A stretch of DNA of 64,000 bases, taken from Pieris napi (lineage: Eukaryota > Arthropoda > Insecta > Lepidoptera > Pieridae). The stretch spans positions 10,116,001 through 10,180,000 of the forward strand of contig NC_062235.1 in assembly GCF_905475465.1 (NCBI RefSeq). The letters are read 5' to 3'. Under the pieces are notes generated by a model, which was not told where the DNA came from, searched no databases, and saw nothing but the letters and a program-made list of their open reading frames with translations. Position numbers and translations under genes: made by a program. Shown piece after piece: positions 35,151 to 48,433 of this stretch. Numbering within the stretch: the first letter of the stretch is position 1; the number at the start of each line of letters is the position of its first letter.

Positions 35151-36824
35151 ACGGTGTAGCTACTAAATCAACAGTGCTCTGTGAGCTGAGCATCTTTGAT
35201 GCTATTTTAATCATGGAGTATAGAAACTGTACAATTATGTAGTTCATTTTAAAATGTTACTTGTAATCTGTGGTTACCATCAATGGACGACGTACCCTCA
35301 ATCGCGCTATCAAACTGTTTCCGGAAGCTAATGTATATCAAATCTCAACCTCGGCCACTAGGGCCTTTTGGCAGGCCAGTTAGTGGTAAGATTGGTTGAG
35401 GATTCTCCCTTTTGGCAGAAGAATACACACCTTTCTTCCACCACATGTTACAATAAAACTTCTGTACTATAGGTATGTAACTTAACCAGAAAATCAACGA
35501 AAGAAACAAACTAAAAATCACTTAATTGATATCGACTATCGACTAACTGCCACTTCAAGTATTTTTAATATATTTACAATATTCTACGCATAAAAATGCT
35601 GTGCTTACTTTATTACTATCATTTAATTAAGACTTCTACAACGTTAAATTATTCACAAATGTTGATGCAACCATGATTTCAATAAACCTTTGTAAATAAG
35701 TATAGGACAGGATAAAATAACATTTCAGTGCATACAACTTTAACGGGAACATTATTTTCCTATTTCACTTTGTGCCAAGTCATTTTCTTTTGAAATAGTT
35801 GTTGTCCTACGAGGCGTGAAATTAGGGAAACAAGATCACGTGTGCTTTGAGCCACTTATGTATAGTCTTTAGCAATTTAATATAAGGTTTGTACGTACGC
35901 ACGCTAAAGAATGTGTTGACAGTAATTTTACGGCTACTTTTATAAAAGTTTAATGATGGAAAAATGAATAAAAACTTTAGCAATTGATATCAAATGGACA
36001 AATAAATTATTAATTAACAAACTAGCGGGGTCAAGCCTTTTCATAAATCAATAAAAAATAATTATAACTATTAAAGTGTAGTATTCAAATTAATGGTAAA
36101 ACAAAATTAATATGATCATTAATCATATCGAATAAAAGTATTTTTATCATTAAACCTAAAATATACGAAGCAAACATACAACAAAACTGCATTACCATGT
36201 TACAGTACAATAAATAAAATCTTTTTGATAAACATATCACCTAACATTATTAACAAAATATAACCCAAGATAACAAACTGTCTTAATACAAAGAAGGTCA
36301 TAACAATACTCATTCCGCCTTAATAATGACAGCGTTTCTTGGAAAATTTTCAACTGCGGCCTTAAGAGAATGACCGCTACAATGCATCGAGACATTTAAC
36401 AAATTTATAAAATCTACAGATTCATCCAATTTTGCACCTTATTACATAAGAATAGAGAACAAACAGCAATCCCATTATGTTGTTCCAGTGTAATCCAAAT
36501 GAAACGTTGACACTGAGCCGGCAGTACTGAAGGAAAATTGTAAGATCAAATTAGGTCTAGCTCCAACTCCTCTCAAGAAAGGAATAATCTAGTTGTTATG
36601 AAATGAAACATAAAGAATCTCTTTATTAAGTTCAGTGTTTTGTAGTGAGCTGGAGAAGATTAAACGCAAAAATAAAATACGTAATGTGCAGTGTTAGCGT
36701 AGCATGGGATTCTCAATCTTAAGGTGTTTTAATAGATTGCTATTATATTAGTAACTAATAAAGCAAATAAACTCTTGCACTTTATGGCATGTCGTAGACC
36801 TATGAAAAAAATAAAAAATAAAAA
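35151..36824. other. AT-rich intergenic, nothing recognised
   Basis: No gene, RNA or repeat recognised. Confidence 0.45.
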
Positions 36825-37015
36825 ATTGGCGATTAAAAAGAGTGGCGGAGAGTTTATTGCCAGTTCTTCTCTTCCGTTCTTCGCCCTTGATTTGAGAACT
36901 GGCACTTAATGTAAAATTAGAAGCATTTATATGTATTTCTTTACAGACATGTCATAAGTGTACAAAGTGTTACCAATATGATTAAATGATTTTTGAATTT
37001 TGAATTTTGATTCTA
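36825..37015 (+). repeat. LINE 3' end with TTTTGAA tail
   Basis: AAAGAGTGGCGGAGAGTTTA, TTGCCAGTTCTTCTCTTCCG and GAGAACTGGC are the common lepidopteran LINE 3' segment. AAATTAGAAGCATTTATATG follows, and it ends in an imperfect repeat of TTTTGAA (36980-37012). Such a repetitive tail is usual for CR1/Jockey-like insertions. Family recognition is from memory of the motif. Confidence 0.6.
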
Positions 37016-37099
37016 CGACGTGTATCAGGCCTTCCCAATAAACTAGAATAATTTACGAAGATGGTTTTCAAACAAACGTAAGTATGGTATATATAGTAA

Positions 37100-37435
37100 C
37101 TAGCGACCCGCCCCGGCTTTGTACTACTGGACTTCACTTAAAGTTTATTAATTATATAGAATTTTCCCTGAACTATGAACTAAAATATCGGGAATTCAAA
37201 AAGGATCGTCTTTATAGAACAAAATCCATTAGTGCAGTCCCGGTGGAGTCGGTGGTGGCCTTCCGTTTCGGAAATTACATTAAAAAGCAATACTTTCCGT
37301 TCGATAAATGTTACTTTGAAAATGCAAAGAAATATTTCCTTTGGGAACTATTCACCATTCATGCTTTTTTATTGAGTGAAGGATGGCTTGAGTTACTTGT
37401 TTGTATTACTTCAACCTTAAAATGGTAGTACTGTT
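37100..37435 (-). mobile_element. Helitron-like 3' end fragment
   Basis: Read on the minus strand the fragment ends AAAGCCGGGGCGGGTCGCTAG, with CTAG at 37100-37103. This is a frequent Helitron 3' terminus in insects. The 114-codon frame 37084-37428 on the opposite strand starts upstream of this end and shows no motif, so it is not called a gene. The inner limit is uncertain. Confidence 0.4.
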
Positions 37436-38250
37436 AAATGTTTTCTTTAGAGGAGGAGAGGAGTATACAGCTTTTTTAACAAAAAGTGTCCAATTGAAAT
37501 GTTCTCAATGGCTAATTGTTGTTGGCATTTTTAATTCACAATTATATTAATAATAAAATGTTTTCACTATAATAAATACGCTTACTCAAATTTTTCATAT
37601 CACGTTATCATGCCATAACGCCATCTTAAATTCATTTTCATTCGACGAAAATTGAATACATAAAACGAAATCTACAATTTAAATCCGCCATTGAAATTGT
37701 CTAGGCAATTTGCGCCCCTTAAAAATAGTTATAAATAACGGAACCATAAAATGACAGAAAAAGACTGTATATTTACAAACCATTTCAATTGACGCCAATT
37801 CAGACGATTGAATTTTTAACGCGGTAATCCCTCGGGGGCTGGAGAGGGTGGGACCAGACTGAAATGTAAATAACCAGGATAAAGATCCAGGATAATCAGT
37901 CCAGACCCGAACAGGCGGTAAGCAATTTAGTCTGGATTAATAGGCGATTCCCTTGCATCCCTAAACGAATAATACACTATTTGTAAAGGAGTTCGTTGAT
38001 CTAATTGAATAAAGTCTGTTGAGGGTTCAAATTTGCTTCAAATCAATTTGAATGGATAATGTGACTGCATACTTGAGATCAAATGGGTATTACTTGGAAT
38101 GTGTTTCGTACTCCTTATTAAAGATTATACTTTTTTTTAAGTTTAAGAATATATAACAAATAGTATACCCAAAGATTGCAGGTGAATTATACTTAAACAT
38201 TTTGTAAATATGTTATGCGTTTAAAGCCATTATGAGGGACTGATGGTCTA
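37436..38250. other. intergenic, nothing recognised
   Basis: AT-rich apart from a mixed patch near 37820-37960. No gene. Confidence 0.45.
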
Positions 38251-38800
38251 AGATTCCGATATACAACGACCTTCACCGAGATGCTTATTTAATGAAACGT
38301 ATTTTATATTTAATTTAATATGTCAATAAATATAATCCATATGGGTTGCCTAGCAAATTTCAGTCCAGAGTATTTTAATTAATATTTAAAAAAAAATATT
38401 TTTTTAAACATTTCACCGGTATGATTATTAGATAAATTCTATACCAATCGAAAGTATGAAGCCCATAGAATATGCAAACGTTAGGTTGTTTTTAATCAAT
38501 TAATTATTTATGTGTATATTTTTTATGTGACACTAAAGTATATATACATCTTTAGTAAAAAAGAAAGTTATAGTGATACATGCATAATACTACCCTGATT
38601 AAAAATATTGATTGAAATAAAAAAAATTACTACATGCAAATTACAAAAAAATTTTTTTTTTTAAATATTAATTAAACATACTCTGGACTGAAATTTTCTA
38701 GGCAACCCATATGGATTATATTTATTGACATATTAAATTAAATATAAAATACGTTTCATTAAATAAGCATCTCGGTGAAGGTCGTTGTATATCGGGATCT
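38251..38800. mobile_element. foldback MITE with TA duplication
   Basis: A long inverted repeat: the left arm begins AGATTCCGATATACAACGAC (38251) and the right arm ends with its complement GTCGTTGTATATCGGGATCT (38800, one mismatch). Arms of about 155 bp surround a centre of about 240 bp. TA flanks both ends (38249-38250 and 38801-38802), suggesting a Tc1/mariner-type MITE. It has no coding capacity. Confidence 0.8.
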
Positions 38801-38802
38801 TA

Positions 38803-39289
38803 TACTATGACGGAGATTACTAAGATGAATAAAGTTTTAAAGTATTTTCTTACAAATCCGTAATATAACTTTGTTCTTCTATTAAATTTATTACTATTAC
38901 AATTTTCCACTTCAAAGGAATAACGTGGTTTAAAATACACAGAGAATTAAGACTTTGAACAAAAGAAAATCCGTCACGTATAGTTATGTCATTAGTAGTG
39001 TAGTATTATTTTCATTAAATGCATACTGCCACTGCCGGGGGACGTACGTGAAGGGAATTGACAACATATAAGGCTCTTGTTTTAATGTAATGTGCATTGT
39101 GGTTTTAGAATGATTTTATTAACACATGATGAATAAAATGCTCAAGAATATATTACTTTACCATCTCCAAAATATTGTGGGCGATTAGAGAAGATTACAA
39201 AAAGTTATTTATATTTTCCTGTCCTGAATGTACAAGTCAACCGCTTAACCTATTTAATTAGCATTTCACCCGAAAGCTGCAGACAAGAG
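38803..39289. other. intergenic, nothing recognised
   Basis: AT-rich; no gene. Confidence 0.45.
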
Positions 39290-39512
39290 CTCGTGAAGGC
39301 ACGTTAGTATATATTATGGGTTTCTCGACTCTTCACCGGAGAGCGACCTGTTTGGGAAGCTTATGGGGGTGGTATACTGTGGTTTCAGAGTGTACCTGGA
39401 GGGGATAAGAGGGTAATGCTACCCTATACTGTAAATTTTGTAAATCTTAATTGTATTTTATTGTTTTTAGTCAAGTTTGGCCATTGAGCTGTTAATAAAT
39501 AAATATTATTTC
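39290..39512 (+). repeat. possible LINE 3' tail
   Basis: A GC-richer stretch (GGGTTTCTCGACTCTTCACC and on) passes into TGTAAATCTTAATTGTATTT and ends GTTAATAAATAAATA, like the 3' UTR and (AATA) tail of a LINE. No coding motif is left, so the call is weak. Confidence 0.3.
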
Positions 39513-39860
39513 AGCAGCGCTTTAATTCCTTATATAGCTTCGTAACTTAATATCTGGCTATTTGTAAGAACACGTACATTTAAAAACCAGAAGGGAATTT
39601 TTCACGTTCGTATTTTGAAAGTATTTTTCCAACGGTATTATGGAGGGACACAATATTGCAAAGCCTGACAAGGGTCAAGCTCGTTACAGCGATCCGCTAA
39701 CAACGTAGCTACATAAAGGAAGATATATGGAAAAATGTTAGGTAAGACTTGTTTGATCTTATTTCTGTGGTTTTAAGAAAACCTTATTAACACAATTAGG
39801 GATTTCGATGTCAAATGAACTCTTGCTGTAGTTTATTACACGCTTTATATTAGCTTCACC

Positions 39861-39890
39861 TGTATGTATGTATGTATGTATGTATGTATG
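39861..39890. repeat. (TGTA)n microsatellite
   Basis: About 7.5 uninterrupted units of TGTA. Confidence 0.9.
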
Positions 39891-40531
39891 CGCTTTTTCA
39901 CAATAATACTAGTATTTTTTGTTCATTACCATTTTCAGCCTAAATTAGGAATTATTTTTCACTCTTTAGTTTGCGTTTAAAAGCGTGTTTTTTAGTTTTT
40001 TTAAACTATTATTTATAGAATTTTCTTTTCGGTATTTGGTGTTACGCTATCATTAGGTTAAAAATTTAAATCCTATGGAATCAGATATAAAATATAAGTA
40101 TAGGTACGAGTAGGTAGACATCTATTACAAATTTTAACGAAGAAATTGTGTAATACATATCCCTTAATACAATAAAACAACTTATTTAAATAAACTTTGT
40201 AAATATGTGTTTTCTTTCTTTTATTCTTTAATGTGAAGTTAAAATAAAACGAAATGGTTTAGGTTCTAGGATTTATCAATGTAATATTGTTGTTATGACT
40301 TATGATTGTCAACTTGCAGTTAACCGGACAACGACACGTCAAACAAACCGCTAATTGCATGTCAAGACTTAACCGTTGTTTAACCGTAAAAATACAAACA
40401 AAATAAAATGTATGGGACATCGAAATATACTATCTAATACGACGTGCATTAATGTTCATCAGATTAGGTCAGATTAACATAAAACCAAGCTAAATTCTAT
40501 AGAGTATTTGGTTACGAAAATAGAAACAAAT
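39891..40531. other. AT-rich intergenic
   Basis: Nothing recognised. Confidence 0.45.
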
Positions 40532-40539
40532 ACCTATTT

Positions 40540-40897
40540 AGTATTGTCTTTTATTGACATAACTTTTACACATTTGATAATAAAACAATTTTTTAACGGA
40601 TTGAAGTTATGTATTTACAATTATTTTTCATAATTTTAAATTTAACCGACGTTTCGCGTGCTTTAACTGTGCGACTAAAATATGGTCGATACCATCTCCG
40701 GGGAAACAAATAATACAAATTTACAGATAATACAACTTTTTCTACAGCTGTGATACTTTTTGACATTCAACACCTTTTGTCTTCAGTCACCGTGACCACG
40801 CACGCTGTAAAGCACGCAAATCGTCGGTTAAATTTAAAGTTATGAAAAATAATCGTAAAAACTTCAATCCGGTAAAAAATTGTTTTATTATCAAATT
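40540..40897. mobile_element. MITE with 8-bp target duplication
   Basis: Direct repeats ACCTATTT at 40532-40539 and 40898-40905 flank a 358-bp element. Inside, a long inverted repeat starts TTTGATAATAAAACAATTTT (40573) and closes at 40895, with CGTGCTTTA/TAAAGCACG closer to the loop. Its left end (AGTATTGTCTTTTATTGAC) has no matching right end, so the terminal structure is asymmetric. An 8-bp duplication would fit hAT-type transposition. A deleted second copy is at 60566-60695. Confidence 0.7.
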
Positions 40898-41632
40898 ACC
40901 TATTTGCTCATTAGGACAGTGACATGACGCACTAATGTCTGTAGGTAACCAACTGAGGTACGGGTTTGAATAGGCAATATGGCCTATTAACTGCAGATTG
41001 TTAGCTGGAATTACACTGTAATACCACTAATTGTGGGATTAACTGAGATGACATTGCGGATGCGCATTAAATATTGCATATTGGCATTGCAAGGTTTTTA
41101 TTGAGTCTATGACTATTTTATCTTTTGATCGGATCAGCTTAATATATAATTTCCGAATATTTGCCGAGTTTCATATTTTGTTTTGATAACATATAATTAA
41201 TTTAAACTAACGAATGTGATTATACCATATCTATATATATATAAAAGAAAGTCGTGTTTGTTACAACACTTATAACTCGAGAACGGCTGGACCGATTGCC
41301 ATGGTTTTTGATTTGTTGGATTTGTTTCCGTCCCGAATAGCAGAATAAGCAATGAAATATCGGATAAGTTATCGAATAACAATTAATTAATTTTACGAAT
41401 GCAAAAACCATATGGTGCCATCTGTTGACAAAACTACGCATCATTTTACGTCGAATTCGTGTCAGTTCAATTCCGATCTTGAGGTGAATGAGGAGATGCA
41501 TAAAGGTGATATCAGACGGTTCACTCGAATGATTGTTCACTCGAGTGAATGCTTCATTTTTTTTCATTCTATGTTCACACGGCTTAGACGAAATGATACA
41601 GAAATGAACATTCATTGTTCTTTCTTTTAAAT

Positions 41633-41911
41633 ATGTCATCGAATGAAGTCGTACGTCTTGGAATTAGTTTAATTTGTGATCATTTAATCAAAGAGTTGAC
41701 AAAAAAGAAGCAAAGAAAACGTCGACGGTGGTGGGTGCGACCATGGATTGAAAGAAGAAATTTATTAGGAGCTTCCAATACATTGTTGAGAGAACTAGCC
41801 GTTGAAGATCCTGATTCATATTGTTATCATCTTCGAATGGATGAAAGTAAATTTAAAGAAAAGTTAAAAAAAAGTTATAACTTCGTCGACAACGTGATGT
41901 CCGTCGGCTAC
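41633..41911 (+). pseudogene. HARBI1-like transposase N-terminus, interrupted
   Basis: ATG 41633 starts MSSNEVVRLGISLICDHLIK and continues with a lysine/arginine run, WWVRPWIERRNLLGASNTLL, RELAVEDPDSYCYHLRMDES and KFKEKLKK. The basic run, the (Y/W)WVRPWI..R...GA..TLL.EL motif and the (F/H)LRM...KF motif are the N-terminal signature of HARBI1 and related PIF/Harbinger nucleases. The family match stops near 41880, shortly before the terminal repeat of the nested element at 41911. A stop arises inside that element at 41927-41929. No DDE residues are present, so it is inactive. Confidence 0.8.
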
Positions 41912-44900
41912 AGCCCTGCGATTCTGTAACTCACTTCACACACCCTCAGCGCTGATTTTTGCTGTCAAATCGTTCGTTTCGGTGTCATGTTACAATTTGG
42001 TATTCTGTTAAACAATAACCGCGACAAAAGCGCCGCTCAAATGAGATTGTTCACATTTGGAACTAAAATTTGGCACTGCTACACTTACGCTCCAAAATTG
42101 TTATATATATAAACATTAAGCTTTGTGAAATTGAACTTTGTTATTGTTACAGAAGGCCCGTTTCCACTTTTAAAGTTTAAACCTCTATTTCAAGAAATAA
42201 ATGATGTAATCCATTAAAAAATACTTAATATAATATCTATAGATGGCGAAGAAAATGTAGGCACGAAACGACCAATTGGTTTCTCGGCGTTGGTTATTAT
42301 CGCTTTTTTCCAATACTCAAGAAATTATATGGTATTGACGAAACCTAGAACATATGCTGCTGAGATGAACGAAGAGTCTAGTAAATACTAAATAGATGAT
42401 CTAAGGTAAACATTTTGATTACTTTAGCATTAAAAATATAATTATTATCCTAGAACCAATTTTTCGATGCAGTCTTGATCATGTCTTGTCTCCAGCAGAG
42501 ATAAGTCGAACAAAAAACGATAAATAAGATAGGTAAATATTGTAATATATTTGTATTTTTCTACTATACTAAAATTATAAATCTAATAATTTCAGAGATC
42601 CCCAAATGTTCAAAATTCCTGATAGAAAAATACATTCTGCCTTTGAAGAAGAAGAATATTACATGTGTATCATACAACAAGGCCCCTGGATATAAAAAGA
42701 CACAATAGTGCAGACATTTTCAAATTATTGAATTTCGACTATCCTTCAATTTATAATAAATGATAACACACACAATACAATACAATTTCGGTTCCTATAT
42801 TTTTATAAAATATATTGATATAACATTAAGGTTTTGGATAAAAACATTATTCTGCTTTACACAAGTATGAAATACCATCATTACATACATGATGGTTTAA
42901 GTACTTATTAAGCTTTTTTAAATTTATCGTCCATAACTATTACTTTTTACAAACTAATTAGAAAATATTTTAAAATAAATATATTTGTCTACAAAATAAA
43001 GTAGATGTTATTGATTAGCTCTATGTGAGGCTGGGTTTTAATTAGTTTTTATTATACTTAAGTTTGTTTTACTGAAAGTTATTTTGTAGTGTGTTAAAAG
43101 TTTACTATAATCATTAAATTAAATGTTTAAGTTATTATATTGTTCTTTTATTCACCTATAAAGTAACATGGCTTATATATTTTTCATTTCGGCTTAGCTA
43201 TGTATTTAACTCGGTTACTACGTTTTCTATAGGCAGTCATTAAATAAGTGGTAGATTTAATTAATCATTTTATTAATATAATATTATTAGATACAAAAAA
43301 AAATATTATGAAGTACACAATTATCTTAAACACGGTAATACAATTTTTCATATAAAAATCATAGTTGTCCAAACTGCATTCAAAATAGATTAGTGGTCTC
43401 GGTTTAATATCTCTTCTTAACATTTCAATAATTGGTCATTTTCTTCCTCATTCTTGACAACTACCACTGATGGCTGTAATACAATGATTATCTGTTGAAA
43501 TTGTAAATAGGGAAATGTGGTAGGTCACTGTACTGACACAATAATATTGTATAGCAATTTAATTATTGTAAAGTTAAGGTAAATAATAAAAAAAAACTTG
43601 CATAAAACACACAAAAACTTATATATGGGATATCTTTGTATTTCTAAGTAAAGTATCTTAAAAACAAGTTTGATAATATTATAACTAAGCCAAATATTAT
43701 TAAAAGTTTTATGGTAACAAGGCTTAGTAATTTCGCACAGTATTTGATTCAGTACTATGAATAAAAAAAATCTTGAGCAAACCTATATTTAGACTCAAAA
43801 ATCCAAATCCAAGTATGTACTTTAAAAACAATTATTTATTAATGAAACAAATCCAAGACCCATAAAGGGTATGTTTAGTTTTAAATTGTAGTCAGCAGCA
43901 ATAACTATCTTTTGATTGCTTCATTAAATAAGTTATGGCTATGTTGTTTCCAACATTTAAAATTAACGTTGATCACTCTAAATGGTATGAATTTGAGCAA
44001 TTGAAAGCTTATATATTTGATCCAACATACCTAACATGATTATTTATACTTGTATTCTGAAATCTGAACAATTAAATTAAATTCAACTTGATCAGTTAAA
44101 ATTAATACTTCTTATATTTCATGAATGGAATTTGAAGTTAGGAAACCTAAAAATATTTTTTTATTTGACATTTTTAACCAACAATTTCATTATTCTTTAC
44201 AATGTCGCTTCGATTTAACCTATTACATTTGACTTCAAATTTGCCATCAAACAAACAAACTTTGTTAACTGTTTTACTAGACACTACTTATTCCTATTTA
44301 TTTACTATGATAGTTATTATATTTCTAAAATAGTTTTAATAGAATTCAGTTTTTATGAGTGTTAGTAAAAACATAGGTAATATTGTTGTTGTGTGTTTGA
44401 CCTCTGAATCACTTAAAAAGGTTGCAATAGTAGTTTCATGGCATCTAAAAAGTACCAACACTTGCACTTACACAAATGAATAAATATATAAACACTAATT
44501 TTTCTTCTTTATAGATAGGTACCCTTTTATTTTATAATTACTCAACAAAATATTATATGAAAACATTGGTATTAACCTTGGTTACCTTTAGTAACATTTT
44601 GAAAATTTAAAACACCTATCCATCCTGTTTACTTTGAATCCGTAGCCCATTTGCTGAGAGAATCACTTTTAGCGTGACATCATCTTTTATCTTTTTGTTA
44701 AGATAATATTCTTAAATTTTTTACAATATATCCAGATGATAGGTATCCCTTGTTTCGTGCTGAAACATAATAAATATTTTTAAGTTTCTGTCGCTCATAT
44801 ACACCACGGCTGGTCAGTTGTCGGGTAAATACGAAATATAAACTCTTAATTGGAAGTTATAAACAAAATACGTAATTTTGTTTTATTAAAAATATTTTGC

Positions 44901-44946
44901 TTATGTATGATGAAAATTTTGACAATTAACTCTTTTTATAAAATAA
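41911..44946 (+). repeat. left arm of giant palindrome
   Basis: About 3.0 kb almost identical, inverted, to 45116-48375. The arms differ by point changes, small indels and one 244-bp block missing here at about 42103. No open frame of 60 codons or more occurs in either arm once the HARBI1 frame has ended, so the arm is noncoding. Confidence 0.9.
44875..44946 (+). repeat. 72-bp direct repeat, left copy
   Basis: Matches 48434-48505 at 71 of 72 positions (a C to T change in ATTTTGCTTATG). The two copies flank the inverted segment 44947-48433. Confidence 0.85.
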
Positions 44947-45115
44947 TAGTTATTCCGTGAGTCCATTACGCAGTAACAGCGCTCCCTTCGTCACTGACGT
45001 AATTTTTGGAATCTCATGGTATTCTGTTAAGAAATTTTACATTACGTCTTGATAAGTGGAGGGAGGTAACCTAGTGAGTTGTTGTCTATTAATATCGTGA
45101 CAATTGACTCATTTT
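44947..45115 (+). repeat. palindrome spacer, inverted right end of E
   Basis: The spacer is the reverse complement of 48506-48662: CCGTGAGTCC, ACAGCGCTCCCTTCGTCACT and so on are found again inverted. It is the right end of the inverted copy, lacking its terminal repeat. Confidence 0.85.
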
Positions 45116-48100
45116 ATTTTATAAAAAGAGTTAATTGTCAAAATTTTCATCATACATAAGCAAAATATTTTTAATAAAACAAAATTACGTATTTTGTTTA
45201 TAACTTCCAATTAAGAGTTTATATTTCGTATTTACCCGACAACTGACCAGCCGTGGTGTATATGAGCGACAGAAACTTAAAAATATTAATTATGTTTCAG
45301 CACGAAACAAGGGATACCTAACATCTGGATATATTGTAAAACATTTAAGAATATTATCTTAACAAAAAGATAAAAGATGATGTCACGCTAAAAGTGATTC
45401 TCTCAGCAAATGGGCTACGGATTCAAAGTAAACAGGATGGATAGGTGTTTTAAATTTTCAAAATGTTACTAAAGGTAACCAAGGTTAATACCAATGTTTT
45501 CAGATAATATTTTGTTGAGTAATTATAAAATAAAAGGGTACCTATCTATAAAGAAGAAAAATTAGTGTTTATATATTTATTCATTTGTGTAAGTGCAAGT
45601 GTTGGTACTTTTTAGATGCCATGAAACTACTATTGCAACCTTTTTAAGTGATTCAGAGGTCAAACACACAACAACAATATTACCTATGTTTTTACTAACA
45701 CTCATAAAAACTGAATTCTATTAAAACTATTTTAGAAATATAATAACTATCATAGTAAATAAATAGGAATAAGTAGTGGCTAGTAAAACAGTTAACAAAG
45801 TTTGTTTGTTTGATGGCAAATTTGAAGTCAAATGTAATAGGTTAAATCGAAGCGACATTGTAAAGAATAATGAAATTGTTGGTTAAAAATGTCAAATAAA
45901 AAAATATTTTTAGGTTTCCTAACTTCAAATTCCATTCATGAAATATAAGAAGTATTAATTTTAACTGATCAAGTTGAATTTAATTTAATTGTTCAGATTT
46001 CAGAATACAAGTATAAATAATCATGTTAGGTATGTTGGATCAAATATATAAGCTTTCAATTGCTCAAATTCATACCATTTAGAGTGATCAACGTTAATTT
46101 TAAATGTTGGAAACAACATAGCCATAACTTATTTAATGAAGCAATCAAAAGATAGTTATTGCTGCTGACTACAATTTAAAACTAAACATACCCTTTATGG
46201 GTCTTGGATTTGTTTCATTAATAAATAATTGTTTTTAAAGTACATACTTGGATTTGGATTTTTGAGTCTAAATATAGGTTTGCTCAAGATTTTTTTTATT
46301 CATAGTACTGAATCAAATACTGTGCGAAATTACTAAGCCTTGTTACCATAAAACTTTTAATAATATTTGGCTTAGTTATAATATTATCAAACTTGTTTTT
46401 AAGATACTTTACTTAGAAATACAAAGATATCCCATATATAAGTTTTTGTGTGTTTTATGCAAGTTTTTTTTTATTATTTACCTTAACTTTACAATAATTA
46501 AATTGCTATACAATATTATTGTGTCAGTACAGTGACCTACCACATTTCCCTATTTACAATTTCAACAGATAATCATTGTATTACAGCCATCAGTGGTAGT
46601 TGTCAAGAATGAGGAAGAAAATGACCAATTATTGAAATGTTAAGAAGAGATATTAAACCGAGACCACTAATCTATTTTGAATGCAGTTTGGACAACTATG
46701 ATTTTTATATGAAAAATTGTATTACCGTGTTTAAGATAATTGTGTACTTCATAATATTTTTTTTTGTATCTAATAATATTATATTAATAAAATGATTAAT
46801 TAAATCTACCACTTATTTAATGACTGCCTATAGAAAACGTAGTAACCGAGTTAAATACATAGCTAAGCCGAAATGAAAAATATATAAGCCATGTTACTTT
46901 ATAGGTGAATAAAAGAACAATATAATAACTTAAACATTTAATTTAATGATTATAGTAAACTTTTAACACACTACAAAATAACTTTCAGTAAAACAAACTT
47001 AAGTATAATAAAAACTAATTAAAACCCAGCCTCACATAGAGCTAATCAATAACATCTACTTTATTTTGTAGACAAATATATTTATTTTAATATATTTTCT
47101 AATTAGTTTGTAAAAAGTAATAGTTATGAACGATAAATTTAAAAAAGCTTAATAAGTACTTAAACCATCATGTATGTAATGATGGTATTTCATACTTGTG
47201 TAAAGCAGAATAATGTTTTTATCCAAAACCTTAATGTTATATCAATATATTTTATAAAAATATAGGAACCGAAATTGTACTGTGTTATCATTTATTATAC
47301 ATTGAAGGATAGTCGAAATTCAATAATTTGAAAATGTCTGCACTATTGTGTCTTTTTATATCCAGGGGCCTTGTTGTATGATACACATGTAATATTCTTC
47401 TTCTTCAAAGGCAGAATGTATTTTTCTATCAGGAATTTTGAACATTTGGGGATCTCTGAAATTATTAGATTTATAATTTTAGTATAGTAGAAAAATACAA
47501 ATATATTACAATATTTACCTATCTTATTTATCGTTTTTTGTTCGACTTATCTCTGCTGGAGACAAGACATGATCAAGACTGCATTGAAAAATTGGTTCTA
47601 GGATAAAAATTATATTTTTAATGCTAAAGTAATCAAAATGTTTACCTTAGATCATCTATTTAGTATTTACTAGACTCTTCGTTCATCTCAGCAGCATATG
47701 TTCTAGGTTTCGTCAATACCATATAATTTCTTGAGTATTGGAAAAAAGCGATAATAACCAACGCCAATTGGTCGTTTCGTGCCTACATTTTCTTCGCCAT
47801 CTATAGATATTATATTAAGTATTTTTTAATGGATTACATCATTTATTTCTTGAAATAGAGGTTTAAACTTTAAAAGTGGAAACGGGCCTTCTGTAACAAT
47901 AACAAAGTTCAATTTCACGAAGCTTAATGTTTATATATATAATTTTTTTCGTAAAATAATGCTGTATTGATAAATATTATTTTATAAACTTACCCCAAGA
48001 TACATATAGATTGTCCTATGTTAGAATATTTTCACATAAAACAAGTTTTAACTTCGCTAAAAATGGCTAACTCACTGGTAAATGACGATTTCAGCGAGGG

Positions 48101-48375
48101 AAGAGCAACTTTTAATTTGACGTACAAAATGTACATTTAAATGAGATGAGATGTCAAATGGTATGTATCAGAATACCAAATACCAACAATTTTGGAGCGT
48201 AAGTGTAGCAGTGCCAAATTTTAGTTCCAAATGTGAACAATCTCATTTGAGCGGCGCTTTTGTCGCGGTTATTGTTTAACAGAATACCAAATTGTAACAT
48301 GACACCGAAACGAACGATTTGACAGCAAAACTCAGCGCTGAGAGTGTCTGAAGCGAGTTACAGAATAGCAGGGCA
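45116..48375 (-). repeat. right arm of giant palindrome
   Basis: Inverted copy of the left arm, ending with a changed terminal repeat (ACAGAATAGCAGGGC). It contains a 244-bp block (47941-48184) absent from the left arm. At the corresponding point the left arm reads ATTGTT directly joined to ATATATATAA. Confidence 0.9.
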
Positions 48376-48433
48376 GTTTATCTTTTTTTTAATATTATTA
48401 ATTTTATTTCAAACGTCGACCATTTTGTTCTCT

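Noticed and set aside
37084..37428. 114-codon plus-strand ORF
   Set aside because: It starts outside and crosses a Helitron-like terminus (CTAG at 37100) and shows no motif.
41220..41639. 139-codon minus-strand ORF
   Set aside because: It spans the Helitron 5' end and the Harbinger terminal repeat, so it is an accident of two joined mobile elements.
41911..48375. Palindrome as an assembly foldback artefact
   Set aside because: The arms differ by a 244-bp block and many small changes, and the right side carries an independent true end of the element, which a simple artefact would not produce. Raw reads would still be needed to be certain.
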